64,000 bases of DNA. Origin: CALAED01 sp036378315 (lineage in GTDB: Bacteria > Actinomycetota > Actinomycetes > Streptosporangiales > Streptosporangiaceae). Every line of letters begins with the position of its first letter. The first letter of the stretch is position 1. The stretch is taken from assembly GCA_036378315.1 (NCBI GenBank), contig DASUWU010000205.1, positions 1-64,000 of the forward strand, written 5' to 3'. Made by a program: the position numbers and the translations under genes. Shown piece after piece: positions 25,424-33,882 of the stretch. The notes beneath the pieces were generated by a model. The model was not told the origin of the DNA and did no database searches. It was given only the letters and a program-made list of their open reading frames with translations.

Positions 25424-25496
25424 TGCGCCGTCAGGGACTCGAACCCCGAACCCGCGGATTAAGAGTCCGCTGCTCTGCCAATTGAGCTAACGGCGC
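25424..25496 (-). tRNA. tRNA-Lys (anticodon CTT)
   Basis: On the minus strand the cloverleaf is complete: acceptor GCGCCGT/ACGGCGC, D stem GCTC/GAGC, anticodon stem GCGGA/TCCGC around loop CTCTTAA (anticodon CTT), and T arm with TTCGAGT. The discriminator is A; CCA is not encoded. Confidence 0.95.
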
Positions 25497-25651
25497 TCGG
25501 GACGTCCTGAGGGTAGCAGGCGGCCGAGGGTGGGTGCGAATCGTCCCGGGACGAAGGCCGCGGCGGCGGCCGGCGAGCGGTGTCGTGCACGTCCAGGGGG
25601 CGGCGGCCGCCCTCGCCGACTCTTGGGCTCCGGGCCGTGCCGGCGGCCCGT

Positions 25652-26215
25652 CTAGCGCGCGCTCAGGCCCCGCCACAGGGCGATGGCGGTGGCGCGGGAG
25701 GTGACCCCGAGCTTGGAGTAAATGCGGTTCACGTGGTTCTTCACGGTCTTCTCGCTGAGGAAGAGCTCGCGGGCGATCTCGCCGTTGGACCGGCCGGTGG
25801 CGATGAGGTCCATCACCTCGGCCTCCCGTACGGACAGGCCGCGGCCGGCCCGGCTGAGGTCGCGGACGCTGCGCACCAGGTCGCGCACCGTGAACGAGCC
25901 CGGGACGAGGTGGCCGCAGGCGCCGCCGCGCATGGCCGCCTCGATCGTGCCGCGGTCGTCGGGTCCGGCGAGGACGAACACCCGGGCGTTACGGCTCAGC
26001 GGGGAGGTGTGCCCCGTGCGGGCGGCGGCCGCGTCGAGCAGGACGATGTCGGGCCGTACCCGTTCGGCCTGGGTGACCGCGTCCGCGCCGTCCCCGGCCT
26101 CGGCGATCACCTCGACCTCGTCACTGGCCGCGAGCAGTGAGCGGAGACCGGCGCGGGCGTCGGGGTCGCCTTCGACCACCATGACCCGGAGGGAAGCTGT
26201 TCCGTTGACATCCAT
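25652..26215 (-). CDS. LuxR/NarL-type response regulator with degenerate receiver
   Basis: A 187-residue regulator. The start at ATG 26215 gives MDVNGTASLRVMVVEGD. The N-terminal CheY-like receiver keeps the acidic pocket and a phosphoacceptor-like Asp in DIVLLDAAA. The conserved switch Thr/Ser reads Ala (VFVLAGPDD), and the conserved Lys before the last helix reads Pro (GHLVPGSF). The C-terminal LuxR HTH is intact: LSVREAEVMDLIATGRSNGEIARELFLSEKTVKNHVNRIYSKLGV (order only). No histidine kinase is adjacent. It may be an orphan regulator acting without phosphorylation. Confidence 0.88.
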   Translation of the reverse strand: MDVNGTASLRVMVVEGDPDARAGLRSLLAASDEVEVIAEAGDGADAVTQAERVRPDIVLLDAAAARTGHTSPLSRNARVFVLAGPDDRGTIEAAMRGGACGHLVPGSFTVRDLVRSVRDLSRAGRGLSVREAEVMDLIATGRSNGEIARELFLSEKTVKNHVNRIYSKLGVTSRATAIALWRGLSAR

Positions 26216-26389
26216 AATGTCCGGCCTCGGGGGATCGCGTACTCGGATAACGCCGGAGCATAACCCGCTTTGCCATGCTGTGGGGATTTCGCGATCGCCG
26301 CCCAGGGCCAAGCGATTTAGTGCCGCTCAGATATTCGCCCAACGGCATGTGCCGAAGGCCGCGTGCGACCGCGGCCAACGGGTGAGTGG

Positions 26390-26463
26390 GGTGAGCGAGG
26401 GGACTTGAACCCCCGACACCCAGGACCACAACCTGGTGCTCTGCCAACTGAGCTACGCCCACC
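26390..26463 (-). tRNA. tRNA-His (anticodon GTG)
   Basis: A minus-strand cloverleaf with acceptor GTGGGCG/CGCTCAC (one G-U), D stem GCTC/GAGC, anticodon stem CCAGG/CCTGG around TTGTGGT (anticodon GTG), and T arm with TTCAAGT. The extra G at -1 opposite C73, diagnostic of tRNA-His, is encoded at 26463/26390. Confidence 0.95.
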
Positions 26464-26498
26464 ATGACCGCGATGAGCGGCCTCCATGAGTGTAGCGG

Positions 26499-27110
26499 TT
26501 ATCCAGGCGCGCCGGAGCCGGTGCTGACCTTGGCGGCCAGGGCGCGGGCGGTTTCCGAGTCCGGACCCGGCGGTTCCACGAAGATCGCGGACCGGTAGTA
26601 CCTGAGCTCGCGGATGCTCTCGGTGATGTCGGCCAGCGCCCGGTGACCGCCCTGCTTCTCAGGGCTGGCGAAGTAGGCGCGCGGGTACCAGCGCCTGGCC
26701 AGCTCCTTGATCGACGACACGTCGACCATGCGGTAGTGCAGGTGGGCGTCGAGCGTGGGCATGTCGCGGGCCAGGAAGGACCGGTCGGTGGCGATGGAGT
26801 TGCCGCACAGCGGCGCTCGCTTCGCCTCCGGCACGTGCGTCAGGACGTACTGCATGACCCGCGTCTCCGCGTCGGCGAGCGCCATCCCGTCGGGCAGGGC
26901 CTTCAGGAGCCCCGACGTGGTGTGCATCTCGCGCACGACGTCGGACATCTGGTTGAGGGCGCTCTCCGGCGGCTTGATCACGATGTCGATGCCGTCGTCG
27001 ATGATGTTCAGCTCGCCGTCCGTCACCAGCACCGCGATCTCGATCAGCGCGTCGCGGTGCAGATCGAGTCCGGTCATCTCGCAGTCGATCCAGACCAGCC
27101 GGTCGTTCAT
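26499..27110 (-). CDS. orn: Oligoribonuclease
   Basis: A 203-residue DEDDh 3'-5' exoribonuclease that degrades oligoribonucleotides and pGpG to mononucleotides, and is often essential. The start at ATG 27110 gives MNDRLVWIDCEMTG, matching the usual actinobacterial N terminus; an upstream in-frame ATG at 27122 has no better ribosome site. Catalytic residues are visible in WIDCEMTG (Asp and Glu of ExoI), ATDRSFLARDMP (ExoII Asp) and GGHRALADI (ExoIII His and Asp). Length is normal for the family. It sits beside tRNA-His, a common actinomycete arrangement. Confidence 0.97.
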   Translation of the reverse strand: MNDRLVWIDCEMTGLDLHRDALIEIAVLVTDGELNIIDDGIDIVIKPPESALNQMSDVVREMHTTSGLLKALPDGMALADAETRVMQYVLTHVPEAKRAPLCGNSIATDRSFLARDMPTLDAHLHYRMVDVSSIKELARRWYPRAYFASPEKQGGHRALADITESIRELRYYRSAIFVEPPGPDSETARALAAKVSTGSGAPG

Positions 27111-27171
27111 GGTCAACACCATACGGGGATGAACGACTCGCCGCTCGCGGCCGGTTGATGAGGTTTCGCGT

Positions 27172-28317
27172 TCAGGACACCTTGAGCGAGCCGAGCAGGA
27201 GATCGGTGTCGCCCTGGTTCGGGTGGCTGCTGGGGATCGAGATGTAGAACGTGGCCGGTCGGGCCGACCCGCGGTCCACCACCACGATCGTGGCCAGCTC
27301 GGAGGTGAAGTTCCAGCCGCTGGCCTGGGCCTGCGGGAAGTTCAGGCGCACCTGGTACAGCCACGCCTTCTTGCCGCTCACCTGGTACGACTTGGACGAC
27401 ACTTCCTGCTTCGTGTGGGCCGGGTAGAAGGCCGGCTCCAGGACACCGAAGTAGCTCTTCGCCACGGTCTCCAGGTCGCCGCCGGAACGGACCGACCCCG
27501 GCAGCACGCCGGAATAGGCGCTCGCGAGATACGGCTGTCCGTTTTCGTAGTTGTCCATGACCGTGGACTCCTCGCCCCTGGACAGGCCGCTGCTGTTGCC
27601 TGGGCGGATCGACCCGACCTTCCAGCTGCCGCCGAGACGCGCGAAGGAAAGCCCGGCCTGGCTGTCGGCGATGGTGCCGACGACCGGTGACTTGCCGGTG
27701 GGGTTGACCGGCGCCTGCGTGGTCGCGGACGGCGCGGGCGACGAGGCGGCCGCCGATGGGGTCTCCGCCGGTTCGCCGGACTTGCCGCCGATCACGCCGG
27801 TGGTGAAAAGGATCACCACGACGACGAGGATCGCGACCACGGCCCCGCCGCCGCCCAGCGCCCAGAGAACCTTGGCGTTGCTCTTGCGCGGCTCCTGCGT
27901 GAGGACGTCCTGCGGACCGCTCCACTGCGGCCACTGGCCCTGTCCCTGCCCTTGTACCTGTCCCTGCCCTCGTACCTGCCCCTGGCTTTGTCCCTGTCCC
28001 TGCTGGGGGTAGTCGGGCTGGCCGAATCCGGAGGCGCCCGGCTGACCGTACCCCGGTTGGTGACCGTACCCCGGCGGTTGCCCGTAGCCGCCCTGCGGCC
28101 CGTAGGCCGGCTGCTGCGGGCCTCCCCACTGCCCGTACTCGGCGGAACCCTGCTGCGCCTGGCTGGACGCGCCCTGCTGGGCGGCGTCGGCCGGAGCCTC
28201 GTTCCACTCGTCGGCGGGCTGCGTGGCCTGGGTCCATTGGTTGCCGTCCCACCAACGAAGGAGCCCGGCCGTGCCGTAGGGATCGGGGTACCAACCCGGG
28301 GGTGTCTGGCTGGTCAT
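27172..28317 (-). CDS. DUF2510 membrane-anchored protein
   Basis: A 381-residue protein. The N-terminal DUF2510 motif is PGWYPDPYG...RWWDGNQWT at residues 7-29. A Gln/Gly/Pro-rich low-complexity region follows to about 125, with repeats such as GYGQPPGYG and GQVRGQGQVQGQGQGQ. There is one TM helix near 140-160 (GAVVAILVVVVILFTTGVIGG), then a Ser/Ala/Pro linker and an exported domain of about 180 residues of unknown function. DUF2510 proteins are usually cytoplasmic-face tags on membrane proteins. Topology is therefore N-in, C-out. It lies downstream of the amidase-like gene on the same strand. Confidence 0.8.
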   Translation of the reverse strand: MTSQTPPGWYPDPYGTAGLLRWWDGNQWTQATQPADEWNEAPADAAQQGASSQAQQGSAEYGQWGGPQQPAYGPQGGYGQPPGYGHQPGYGQPGASGFGQPDYPQQGQGQSQGQVRGQGQVQGQGQGQWPQWSGPQDVLTQEPRKSNAKVLWALGGGGAVVAILVVVVILFTTGVIGGKSGEPAETPSAAASSPAPSATTQAPVNPTGKSPVVGTIADSQAGLSFARLGGSWKVGSIRPGNSSGLSRGEESTVMDNYENGQPYLASAYSGVLPGSVRSGGDLETVAKSYFGVLEPAFYPAHTKQEVSSKSYQVSGKKAWLYQVRLNFPQAQASGWNFTSELATIVVVDRGSARPATFYISIPSSHPNQGDTDLLLGSLKVS

Positions 28318-28359
28318 GCGCCAAGCCTAAAGGCGACATGTCACGACCGGGTCACCCGC

Positions 28360-29061
28360 TCAAGCCGTCGGGCGCACCCTTGTCGCGCGGAGTCCGGACG
28401 AGACGAGCGACTCCTCGCCGTGTCCCTGCACCGCCTCGAACGGACGCCTGATCAGCCTCGGCGGGAGGACTGTTTCCGCCACCGGGATCGCGCGCGGCCG
28501 GGGGATGTCGACCAGCGGCGTCTCGGGGCCGGTGATCCGCCTGATGTCGATGCCGCCCGGGCCTGGGGAGGTCGTCTCCGGCACTTGGGAGCAGCCGAAA
28601 TGCCCGCCGCGCGCCCACGCCCTGCGTCCGCGGCTCGCGTGGTACGACTGCGGCGTGGGCAGCGGCGGCCCGGCGGGCCAGCGGCGCGGCACGCTCCAGA
28701 TGTCCAGCCAGTTGAGGATCGACTCGAGGCCGATCAGGGGCCCGTCGGTGAACGGCCGCTGCGCGCTGCCGATCACCATGATCTGGACGCAGGCGCGGCC
28801 CTCCCTGCCGACCTCTCCGGCCAGCTGCCGGCCGGCGAGGGTGATCGGCAGCATCTGCACGATGTCGCCGAGACAGGGGTTCCAGATGAGGTGGGCCGGC
28901 CGGTCCTCCCGGTTCAGGGCGAGCGCGACGGAGCGGGCGGATACCGCGCGGGGGTCCGCTTCGTTGGTGAGCCAAACGGCACGGGGCGCGCCTCCTTTCA
29001 TCGTGCCGCCGTCCGCCTTCGCCAGCATGCGTCCAGCTGTGGGTAGCCACGCGTCAGCCAC
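28360..29061 (-). CDS. Phage endolysin-like amidase/PGRP-fold protein, intracellular
   Basis: A 233-residue protein with a segment resembling N-acetylmuramoyl-L-alanine amidase/PGRP domains of mycobacteriophage-type endolysins. HLIWNPCLGDIVQMLPITLAGRQL corresponds to the HxxxDP..G.vvQ.vP strand pair (order only), and GHFGCSQVPE followed by PGPGGIDI corresponds to the GHSQVP...DPGaid zinc/active-site region. The usual second His is Cys here. No signal peptide or TM segment is seen. It could be a domesticated prophage lysin or a cell-wall-related enzyme used internally. The family call is moderate. Confidence 0.6.
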   Translation of the reverse strand: MADAWLPTAGRMLAKADGGTMKGGAPRAVWLTNEADPRAVSARSVALALNREDRPAHLIWNPCLGDIVQMLPITLAGRQLAGEVGREGRACVQIMVIGSAQRPFTDGPLIGLESILNWLDIWSVPRRWPAGPPLPTPQSYHASRGRRAWARGGHFGCSQVPETTSPGPGGIDIRRITGPETPLVDIPRPRAIPVAETVLPPRLIRRPFEAVQGHGEESLVSSGLRATRVRPTA

Positions 29062-29351
29062 GGCCAGCTCCCCCTAAATCGGACGAGATCGAGGTCCCGG
29101 GATTGGTCCAGTCTCTCGTTCGTAACCCACGCTGCCGGATAAGTCCAGGGTTGTGCTACCTGCGGGATTCGTGGTGCAAAGTGCTTGAACGGGCGCTAGA
29201 TGCCGCAGTGGCCCTCAAAGGGCGGCCAGATCCGGCCGTGAAAAACCCACCCCGGTTTCCGCCGTTAAACCGAGTGACGTTCTAATAAGTACGTCCTCGC
29301 GGCACGCATCGAGTTCTCGGGGGGTTCTCGGTGGGGTTCTAATAGGAGGTC
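29062..29351. other. Intergenic region, no gene recognised
   Basis: A divergent gap between the amidase-like gene (minus) and the kinase gene (plus). Small hairpins (GCCCT-caa-AGGGC and GGCC-agatcc-GGCC near 29210-29240) are seen, but no tRNA, promoter consensus or credible coding sequence. A ggagg ribosome site for the kinase gene lies just before its ATG. Confidence 0.4.
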
Positions 29352-30464
29352 ATGACGGCCCCGCATCCTGCCGGCGTTCCCGGCATCGACGTCCCCCGCC
29401 TCGCGGCCTGGCTGAGCCGCGCGCTGCCCGATGCCGACCGGCTCGGCGGCATCGAGCTGATCGCCGGCGGCCGGTCCAACCTGACGTACCGGATCGACCT
29501 GGCCTCGGGCCGCCGCGTCGTCGTAAGGCGTCCGCCGCTGGGGCACGTGCTGCCGACCGCGCACGACATGGCCCGCGAGCACCGGGTGCTGTCCGCGCTC
29601 GCCGGCTCGGCCGTCCCCGTGCCGCGGCCGCTGGCGATGTGCGCGGACGAGGACGTGATCGGCGCCCCGTTCTACGTCATGGAGTACGTCGAAGGGCGGG
29701 TGCTGCGCACCGTCGACGACGCGGCGGACGTGACCGCCGGGCAGGCCGCGGCGCTGAGCCGCCAGCTGGTCGACGTCCTGGCCGACATCCACCTGCTCGA
29801 CGTCGAGGCCGCCGGTCTCGCGGACTTCGGCCGGCCGGAGGGCTACATGGCCCGGCAGCTCAGGCGGTGGGGCAAGCAGTGGGAGTCGTCGCACGCGGCC
29901 CACCTGAGTGCGATGGGCGACGGCACGGGCGACGCTGGGTTGCCGGAGTACGACCGGCTGTTCTCCCGGCTCGCCGAGCGCCTGCCTGAGCGGCCGCCAG
30001 GCCGGGGCGGCACCCTCGTGCACGGCGACTTCCGGCTCGACAACGCGCTCGTCCGGCTCACGCCGGAGCCGGCGATCTCGGCGGTCGTGGACTGGGAGAT
30101 GTCGACCCTGGGCGACCCGCTCGCCGACCTCGGGCTCACCCTCGTGTACTGGACCGAGCCCGAGGACACCGAACGCCTGTCCATCCCGGTCGGGTCGACC
30201 GTGACCGCGGCGCCCGGGTTCATCACCGGCCGCGAGGTCGCCGAGCGGTACGCGGCCCGCACCGGGTTCGACCTCGCCGGCCTCGACTTCTACGTCGCGT
30301 TCGGCTGTTTCAAGCTGGCCGTCGTCCTCGAGGGCATCCACGCGCGGTTCCTGCAGCACGCGACAGTGGGAGACGGGTTCGACCAGGTCGGCGAGTCCGT
30401 GCCCATCCTCGTGGAACGGGCCCACCGCATCCTCGACGCCGGCACCCCCTGGCCGGCGCCGTGA
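29352..30464 (+). CDS. Aminoglycoside-phosphotransferase-fold kinase (ACAD10/APH-like)
   Basis: A 370-residue APH-family protein with a strong aataggaggt ribosome site. It has a nucleotide-binding loop GGRSNLTYRI near 40 and an RRPPLGHVLPTAHDMAREHRVL segment with the conserved Lys/Arg and Glu. The catalytic loop is VHGDFRLDNALV (Asp and Asn), and the metal-binding segment is VVDWEMSTLGDPLADLG. This subfamily, related to the kinase domain of ACAD10/11, phosphorylates hydroxyacyl-CoA or unknown small molecules rather than antibiotics. It converges on the first sigma gene with a 12-bp gap. Confidence 0.85.
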   Translation: MTAPHPAGVPGIDVPRLAAWLSRALPDADRLGGIELIAGGRSNLTYRIDLASGRRVVVRRPPLGHVLPTAHDMAREHRVLSALAGSAVPVPRPLAMCADEDVIGAPFYVMEYVEGRVLRTVDDAADVTAGQAAALSRQLVDVLADIHLLDVEAAGLADFGRPEGYMARQLRRWGKQWESSHAAHLSAMGDGTGDAGLPEYDRLFSRLAERLPERPPGRGGTLVHGDFRLDNALVRLTPEPAISAVVDWEMSTLGDPLADLGLTLVYWTEPEDTERLSIPVGSTVTAAPGFITGREVAERYAARTGFDLAGLDFYVAFGCFKLAVVLEGIHARFLQHATVGDGFDQVGESVPILVERAHRILDAGTPWPAP

Positions 30465-30476
30465 TCCGCGGCGCGG

Positions 30477-31949
30477 TCAGCAGGTCCAGGAGACGGTCGC
30501 GGCGCCGTTCGGCGAGAACGACACCGATCCGCTGTGGCTGGAGAAGTCGAGGACTCCGCACGCGGCCCTGGTGACCTGGACGCTGGCGGATTGGCCGGCC
30601 GCCAGGGTGCCGCCGCCGCTCGCGCTCACGTTGCTCGACGTGCCCGTCACCCGCCAGCTCACCGGGCCGCCGCTCGCGGTCACCGTGACGGTGCACGAGC
30701 GCTGGCTGCCCGACATCCGGCAGCCGGAGACGCCGAGCCGGCCCGGCGTCGACGGCTTCGGCGGGACGGCCGACGACGGCCGCGACCGGCTGGTGGACGG
30801 CGTCGGCGTCGGCGTCTTGGACGCGCTCGGCGACGCCGACACGGTCTTGGACGGCGTGCTGGCCGTCGGCAACGGCAGATCGGACGGCACGTCCGACGGG
30901 TCGGCGGACACGCTGTCGCTCGGCACGGCGGCCTGCGCCTGGTCGTTGCCCGCCGCCTTCTTGCCGCCGGATCCCGGCTGGAACAGCATGATGCCGCCGA
31001 CGACGAGCAGGAGGCAGGCCGCGGCGGTGAGCACGTGCCACAGCCGGAGGGACGGGCCGCTGCGCACCGGGGCGGCCGGACGCGTCTGTTCAGGCGGCGT
31101 CGGCCAGCCGCGGCTGTCGAACGGCTCGGCCCGGCGCGCGATGGTCATGCGGGTCTCGTTGCGGTCCGGCGCCGTCGCGACGGTGATGATGTCCAGCCGC
31201 AGGTCGGGCGGCAGGGCGGCCACCGGCAGCACCTGGAGCAGGCGGTTCATCGACACCCTGCGGGACCTGCGCTCCCCGCAGGTCGGGCAGTTCTCGACGT
31301 GCCGGACGAGCTTGCGGCACACCTCGGGAGTCAGCGGCCAGCCGTCCACCAGCGCGGCCACGCTCGGGCAGTCCTCGTGGCCAGTCCGCGCGATGATCGC
31401 GGCGGCCAGCGCCTTGGTCAGGTCCGCCTTGGCGTCGCCGATCAGCTTGCTGGCCTGCGGTGTCGTGATGGCGAAGATGCCGGCGATGTCCTCGGCGTCC
31501 AGCTCGTGGCGGACGGCGAGATCGACCGCCTCGCGCTGCCGGCCGGTGAGCCCGGCCAGCGCGCTGTGCGCGAGCAGCCGCTGCTCTTCGAGCTTGGCCC
31601 GCTCGTCCTCGGTGAGCGCCGGTTCCTCGACCTCGGGCGCCTCCTGGCGCGTCGCCGGCCGCTCGGGGTCGTCGCGGCGGCGCAGGCAGGCGGCGCGCAC
31701 GATCGCGTACAGCCAGCTGCGGAACCGCTCGGGTTCGCGCAGCTTGCCGATGTGCTCCTGCGCGGCGATCAGCGAGTCGCGCAGCGCGCCGGCCGCCTCG
31801 GCCTGGTCGCGGAGCAGTCCGTGGCAGTACTCGTAGAGCTGCGGGGCGTAGGCGTCATAGATCTCCGTGAGGGCACCCGCGTCGCCCCGGCGCAAGGCTT
31901 CGGCCAACCGGCGGTCGTCCACGTCGCTGATGCCTGGCCAACCAGCCAC
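30477..31949 (-). CDS. ECF-like sigma factor fused to zinc-finger, TM and extracellular domain (copy 1)
   Basis: A 490-residue protein. GTG at 31949 (MAGWPG...) has gggaggg just upstream and matches the start of its paralogue. Sigma region 2 is at about 20-95 (RFRSWLYAIVRAACLRR) and region 4 at about 135-190 (LTGRQREAVDLAV...IAGIFAITTPQASKLI). An H-x3-C-x2-C motif follows (His217, Cys221, Cys224), as in zinc-binding anti-sigma domains. There is one TM helix at about 304-323, a Pro/Ser/Thr stalk, and a C-terminal extracellular beta-rich domain of about 85 residues with paired Cys. Sigma and membrane sensor are thus one chain. It likely requires proteolytic or conformational release (inference). 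Confidence 0.85.
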   Translation of the reverse strand: MAGWPGISDVDDRRLAEALRRGDAGALTEIYDAYAPQLYEYCHGLLRDQAEAAGALRDSLIAAQEHIGKLREPERFRSWLYAIVRAACLRRRDDPERPATRQEAPEVEEPALTEDERAKLEEQRLLAHSALAGLTGRQREAVDLAVRHELDAEDIAGIFAITTPQASKLIGDAKADLTKALAAAIIARTGHEDCPSVAALVDGWPLTPEVCRKLVRHVENCPTCGERRSRRVSMNRLLQVLPVAALPPDLRLDIITVATAPDRNETRMTIARRAEPFDSRGWPTPPEQTRPAAPVRSGPSLRLWHVLTAAACLLLVVGGIMLFQPGSGGKKAAGNDQAQAAVPSDSVSADPSDVPSDLPLPTASTPSKTVSASPSASKTPTPTPSTSRSRPSSAVPPKPSTPGRLGVSGCRMSGSQRSCTVTVTASGGPVSWRVTGTSSNVSASGGGTLAAGQSASVQVTRAACGVLDFSSHSGSVSFSPNGAATVSWTC

Positions 31950-32217
31950 GATCCCTCCCAAACCGAATGTGTCACATCGAGCGCGCCCCGTGGCCGTTGG
32001 AAGTCAAAGTGACGCCCGGGTAGGGGCTGTGGTTTACGGATCCTGCCACCAAATACTCGTCGTTTCAGACATTTGAGGGACTTACGTGGCATTAGTTACA
32101 GGACTGGTGCCAGGGCGGCACCACGCCGTACCCCGACAAACCGCCGCTGACCAGCTCAAAGGACTGGGGCGGGCGCGTGCGCGGCCGCACGGCGGCCGGC
32201 GGCGGCGCCGATGATCG
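31950..32217. promoter_or_regulatory. Upstream region of sigma copy 1, with a motif shared with the VWA gene
   Basis: A 268-bp gap between the paralogues. It contains TGCCACCAAA at 32044-32053 (plus-strand reading), about 95 bp before the start of copy 1. The same 10-mer occurs at 36440-36449, about 77 bp before the VWA gene start and in the same orientation relative to the gene. It could be a shared promoter or operator element. No -10/-35 consensus is convincing. Confidence 0.3.
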
Positions 32218-33711
32218 TCAGAAGCAGTTCCACGTGACGGGAGCCGACCCGCCGGGCGTGAAGACGACCGCGCCGCTCTCGACGTCCGGGCCGGGACGGT
32301 TGCACGCGTCGTCGCGGTTGATCGTGGCGGTGACGGTGGCGCGTTCGCCGTCGCGCAGCGTCCCGCTGCCGGAGGCCGACACGACGCCCGACCCGCTGGC
32401 GCTCCAGGTCACCGTGCCCCCCTGGACCGCGATCGAGACGGTGCACTGGGTGGAGTTCCCCGGTGCGTCGCAGCCGGTCACGGTCACTGTGGCCGGCTTG
32501 GGCGTGGTGGGCCGCGGCGACGGCCTGCGGGTGGTCGGCCGGGTCGACGCCGGCCGCGACGTCACCGTCGGAGTGCGGGTGGTCGGCGGGGTGGACGTCG
32601 GGGTGTCGGTGGGCGTGGGCGTGTCGAAGAGGCTGTCGTCCTCGCTGGGCGAGACGCTCACGGACGAGGAGTCCTCGGTGTCGGCGACGGTGGGTCCAGG
32701 CGCCGCCGAGCTGGGCTTGTCCGATGAGCGCGGCAGGTAGAGGAACACCGCGCCGACGACGAACAGCACGCACGCGGCCGCGGCGAGCGCCGGCAACAGC
32801 CGGGCCGCGCCCTGGCGCCCGCGCTTGGCCTGGCGCCGGGTACGGTCCAGGCTGGCCGGCCAGCCCCAGTCGTCGAACGGCTCGGCGCGCTGGGCGATCT
32901 CGGCGCGGGCGGCCTGCAGGTCGGGGGCGGTCGCCGTGATGTGCACCTGCTGCCGGAGGTCGGGGGGCAGCGCGGCGACGGGCAGCGTCTGGAGCAGCCG
33001 GGGGGTCGAGAGCCGGCGCTTGCGCCGCTCGCCGCACACCGGGCAGGTCTCGATGTGCCGGATGAGCTTCCGGCAGACCGCCGGGGTCAGCGGCCACTCC
33101 CAGGTGTCGACGAGGGCCGCCACGCTTGGGCATTCACCGCGGCCGCTGCGCGCGATGATGGCGGCGGCCAGGGCGTCGTCGAGGGTGGCCCTGGCCTGGC
33201 CGACCAGCTCGCCCGCCTGCTCGGGCGGCAGGCCGAGCACCCCGGCCAGCTCATGCACCTCGAGCTCGTGCCGCAGCGCCAGGTCGACGGCCTCGCGCTG
33301 CCTGCCGTTGAGGCCGGACAGCGCGCTGTGCACCAGCTGCCTGGCCTCTTCCCTGCGGGCCCGCTCATCGAAGTCGATGTAAGGGTCTTCGATCTCGGGC
33401 GCTTCCTGGCGCTCGGCCGGCCGGGCCGGGTCGTACAGCCGCCGGAGGCACTCGTTCCTGACGATCGCGTACAGCCAGCCGCGGAACAGCTCGGGATCGG
33501 TCAGCCCCTCGATGCGTTCATGGGCGACCACCAGCGCGTCGTGCAGCGCGCCGGCGGCGGCGCGCTGGTCGCGGAGCAGCGCGTGGCAGTAGTCGTAAAG
33601 GCGGTCGGCGTAGCCGTCGTAGACGCGCAGTACGGCGTCGCCTTCGCGGGCGTGCAGCGCCTGCGCCATCCGACGGTCAGCGACACGATCGAGATTCGGC
33701 CATCCGGCCAC
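32218..33711 (-). CDS. ECF-like sigma factor fused to zinc-finger, TM and extracellular domain (copy 2)
   Basis: A 497-residue paralogue of the neighbouring gene. GTG start (MAGWPNL) with a gggaggt ribosome site. Region 2 contains LFRGWLYAIVRNECLRRLYD; region 4 contains LNGRQREAVDLALRHELEVHELAGVLGL (order only). Zinc motif: RHIETCPVCGERRKRR, His-x3-Cys-x2-Cys. TM helix about 310-330 (ALAAAACVLFVVGAVFLYL). The stalk is rich in Ser/Asp/Thr/Pro, and the C-terminal domain ends ...GGSAPVTWNCF with matching Cys spacing to copy 1. The two proteins share every domain, so they arose by tandem duplication. Cytoplasmic N terminus, external C terminus. Confidence 0.85.
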   Translation of the reverse strand: MAGWPNLDRVADRRMAQALHAREGDAVLRVYDGYADRLYDYCHALLRDQRAAAGALHDALVVAHERIEGLTDPELFRGWLYAIVRNECLRRLYDPARPAERQEAPEIEDPYIDFDERARREEARQLVHSALSGLNGRQREAVDLALRHELEVHELAGVLGLPPEQAGELVGQARATLDDALAAAIIARSGRGECPSVAALVDTWEWPLTPAVCRKLIRHIETCPVCGERRKRRLSTPRLLQTLPVAALPPDLRQQVHITATAPDLQAARAEIAQRAEPFDDWGWPASLDRTRRQAKRGRQGAARLLPALAAAACVLFVVGAVFLYLPRSSDKPSSAAPGPTVADTEDSSSVSVSPSEDDSLFDTPTPTDTPTSTPPTTRTPTVTSRPASTRPTTRRPSPRPTTPKPATVTVTGCDAPGNSTQCTVSIAVQGGTVTWSASGSGVVSASGSGTLRDGERATVTATINRDDACNRPGPDVESGAVVFTPGGSAPVTWNCF

Positions 33712-33763
33712 CCGTACCTCCCACGGGGTCAGAGGTCCACGTGGCGCCCTCGGAGATGGTAAT

Positions 33764-33798
33764 GGAGGCCCGACGGCCCCGCTCCCCGTCGGGCCTCC
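33764..33798 (-). terminator. Strong hairpin between the VWA gene and sigma copy 2
   Basis: A 13-bp perfect stem (GGAGGCCCGACGG at 33764-33776 with its complement at 33786-33798) and a 9-nt loop. It lies after the VWA gene stop (33883) and before the sigma start (33711). There is no T-tract, as is usual for high-GC terminators. It argues against simple cotranscription of the two genes. Confidence 0.65.
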
Positions 33799-33882
33799 GA
33801 TATATCAGACGGCCCGCCAGGGGACCTGGTTGACAGGATCTTGGAATGAATCCGGGAATTTTCCGCCCGGCGGCCGGCGGGC

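Noticed and set aside
29103..29285. 60-codon frame in the gap before the kinase gene
   Set aside because: No ribosome site, no recognisable composition or family.
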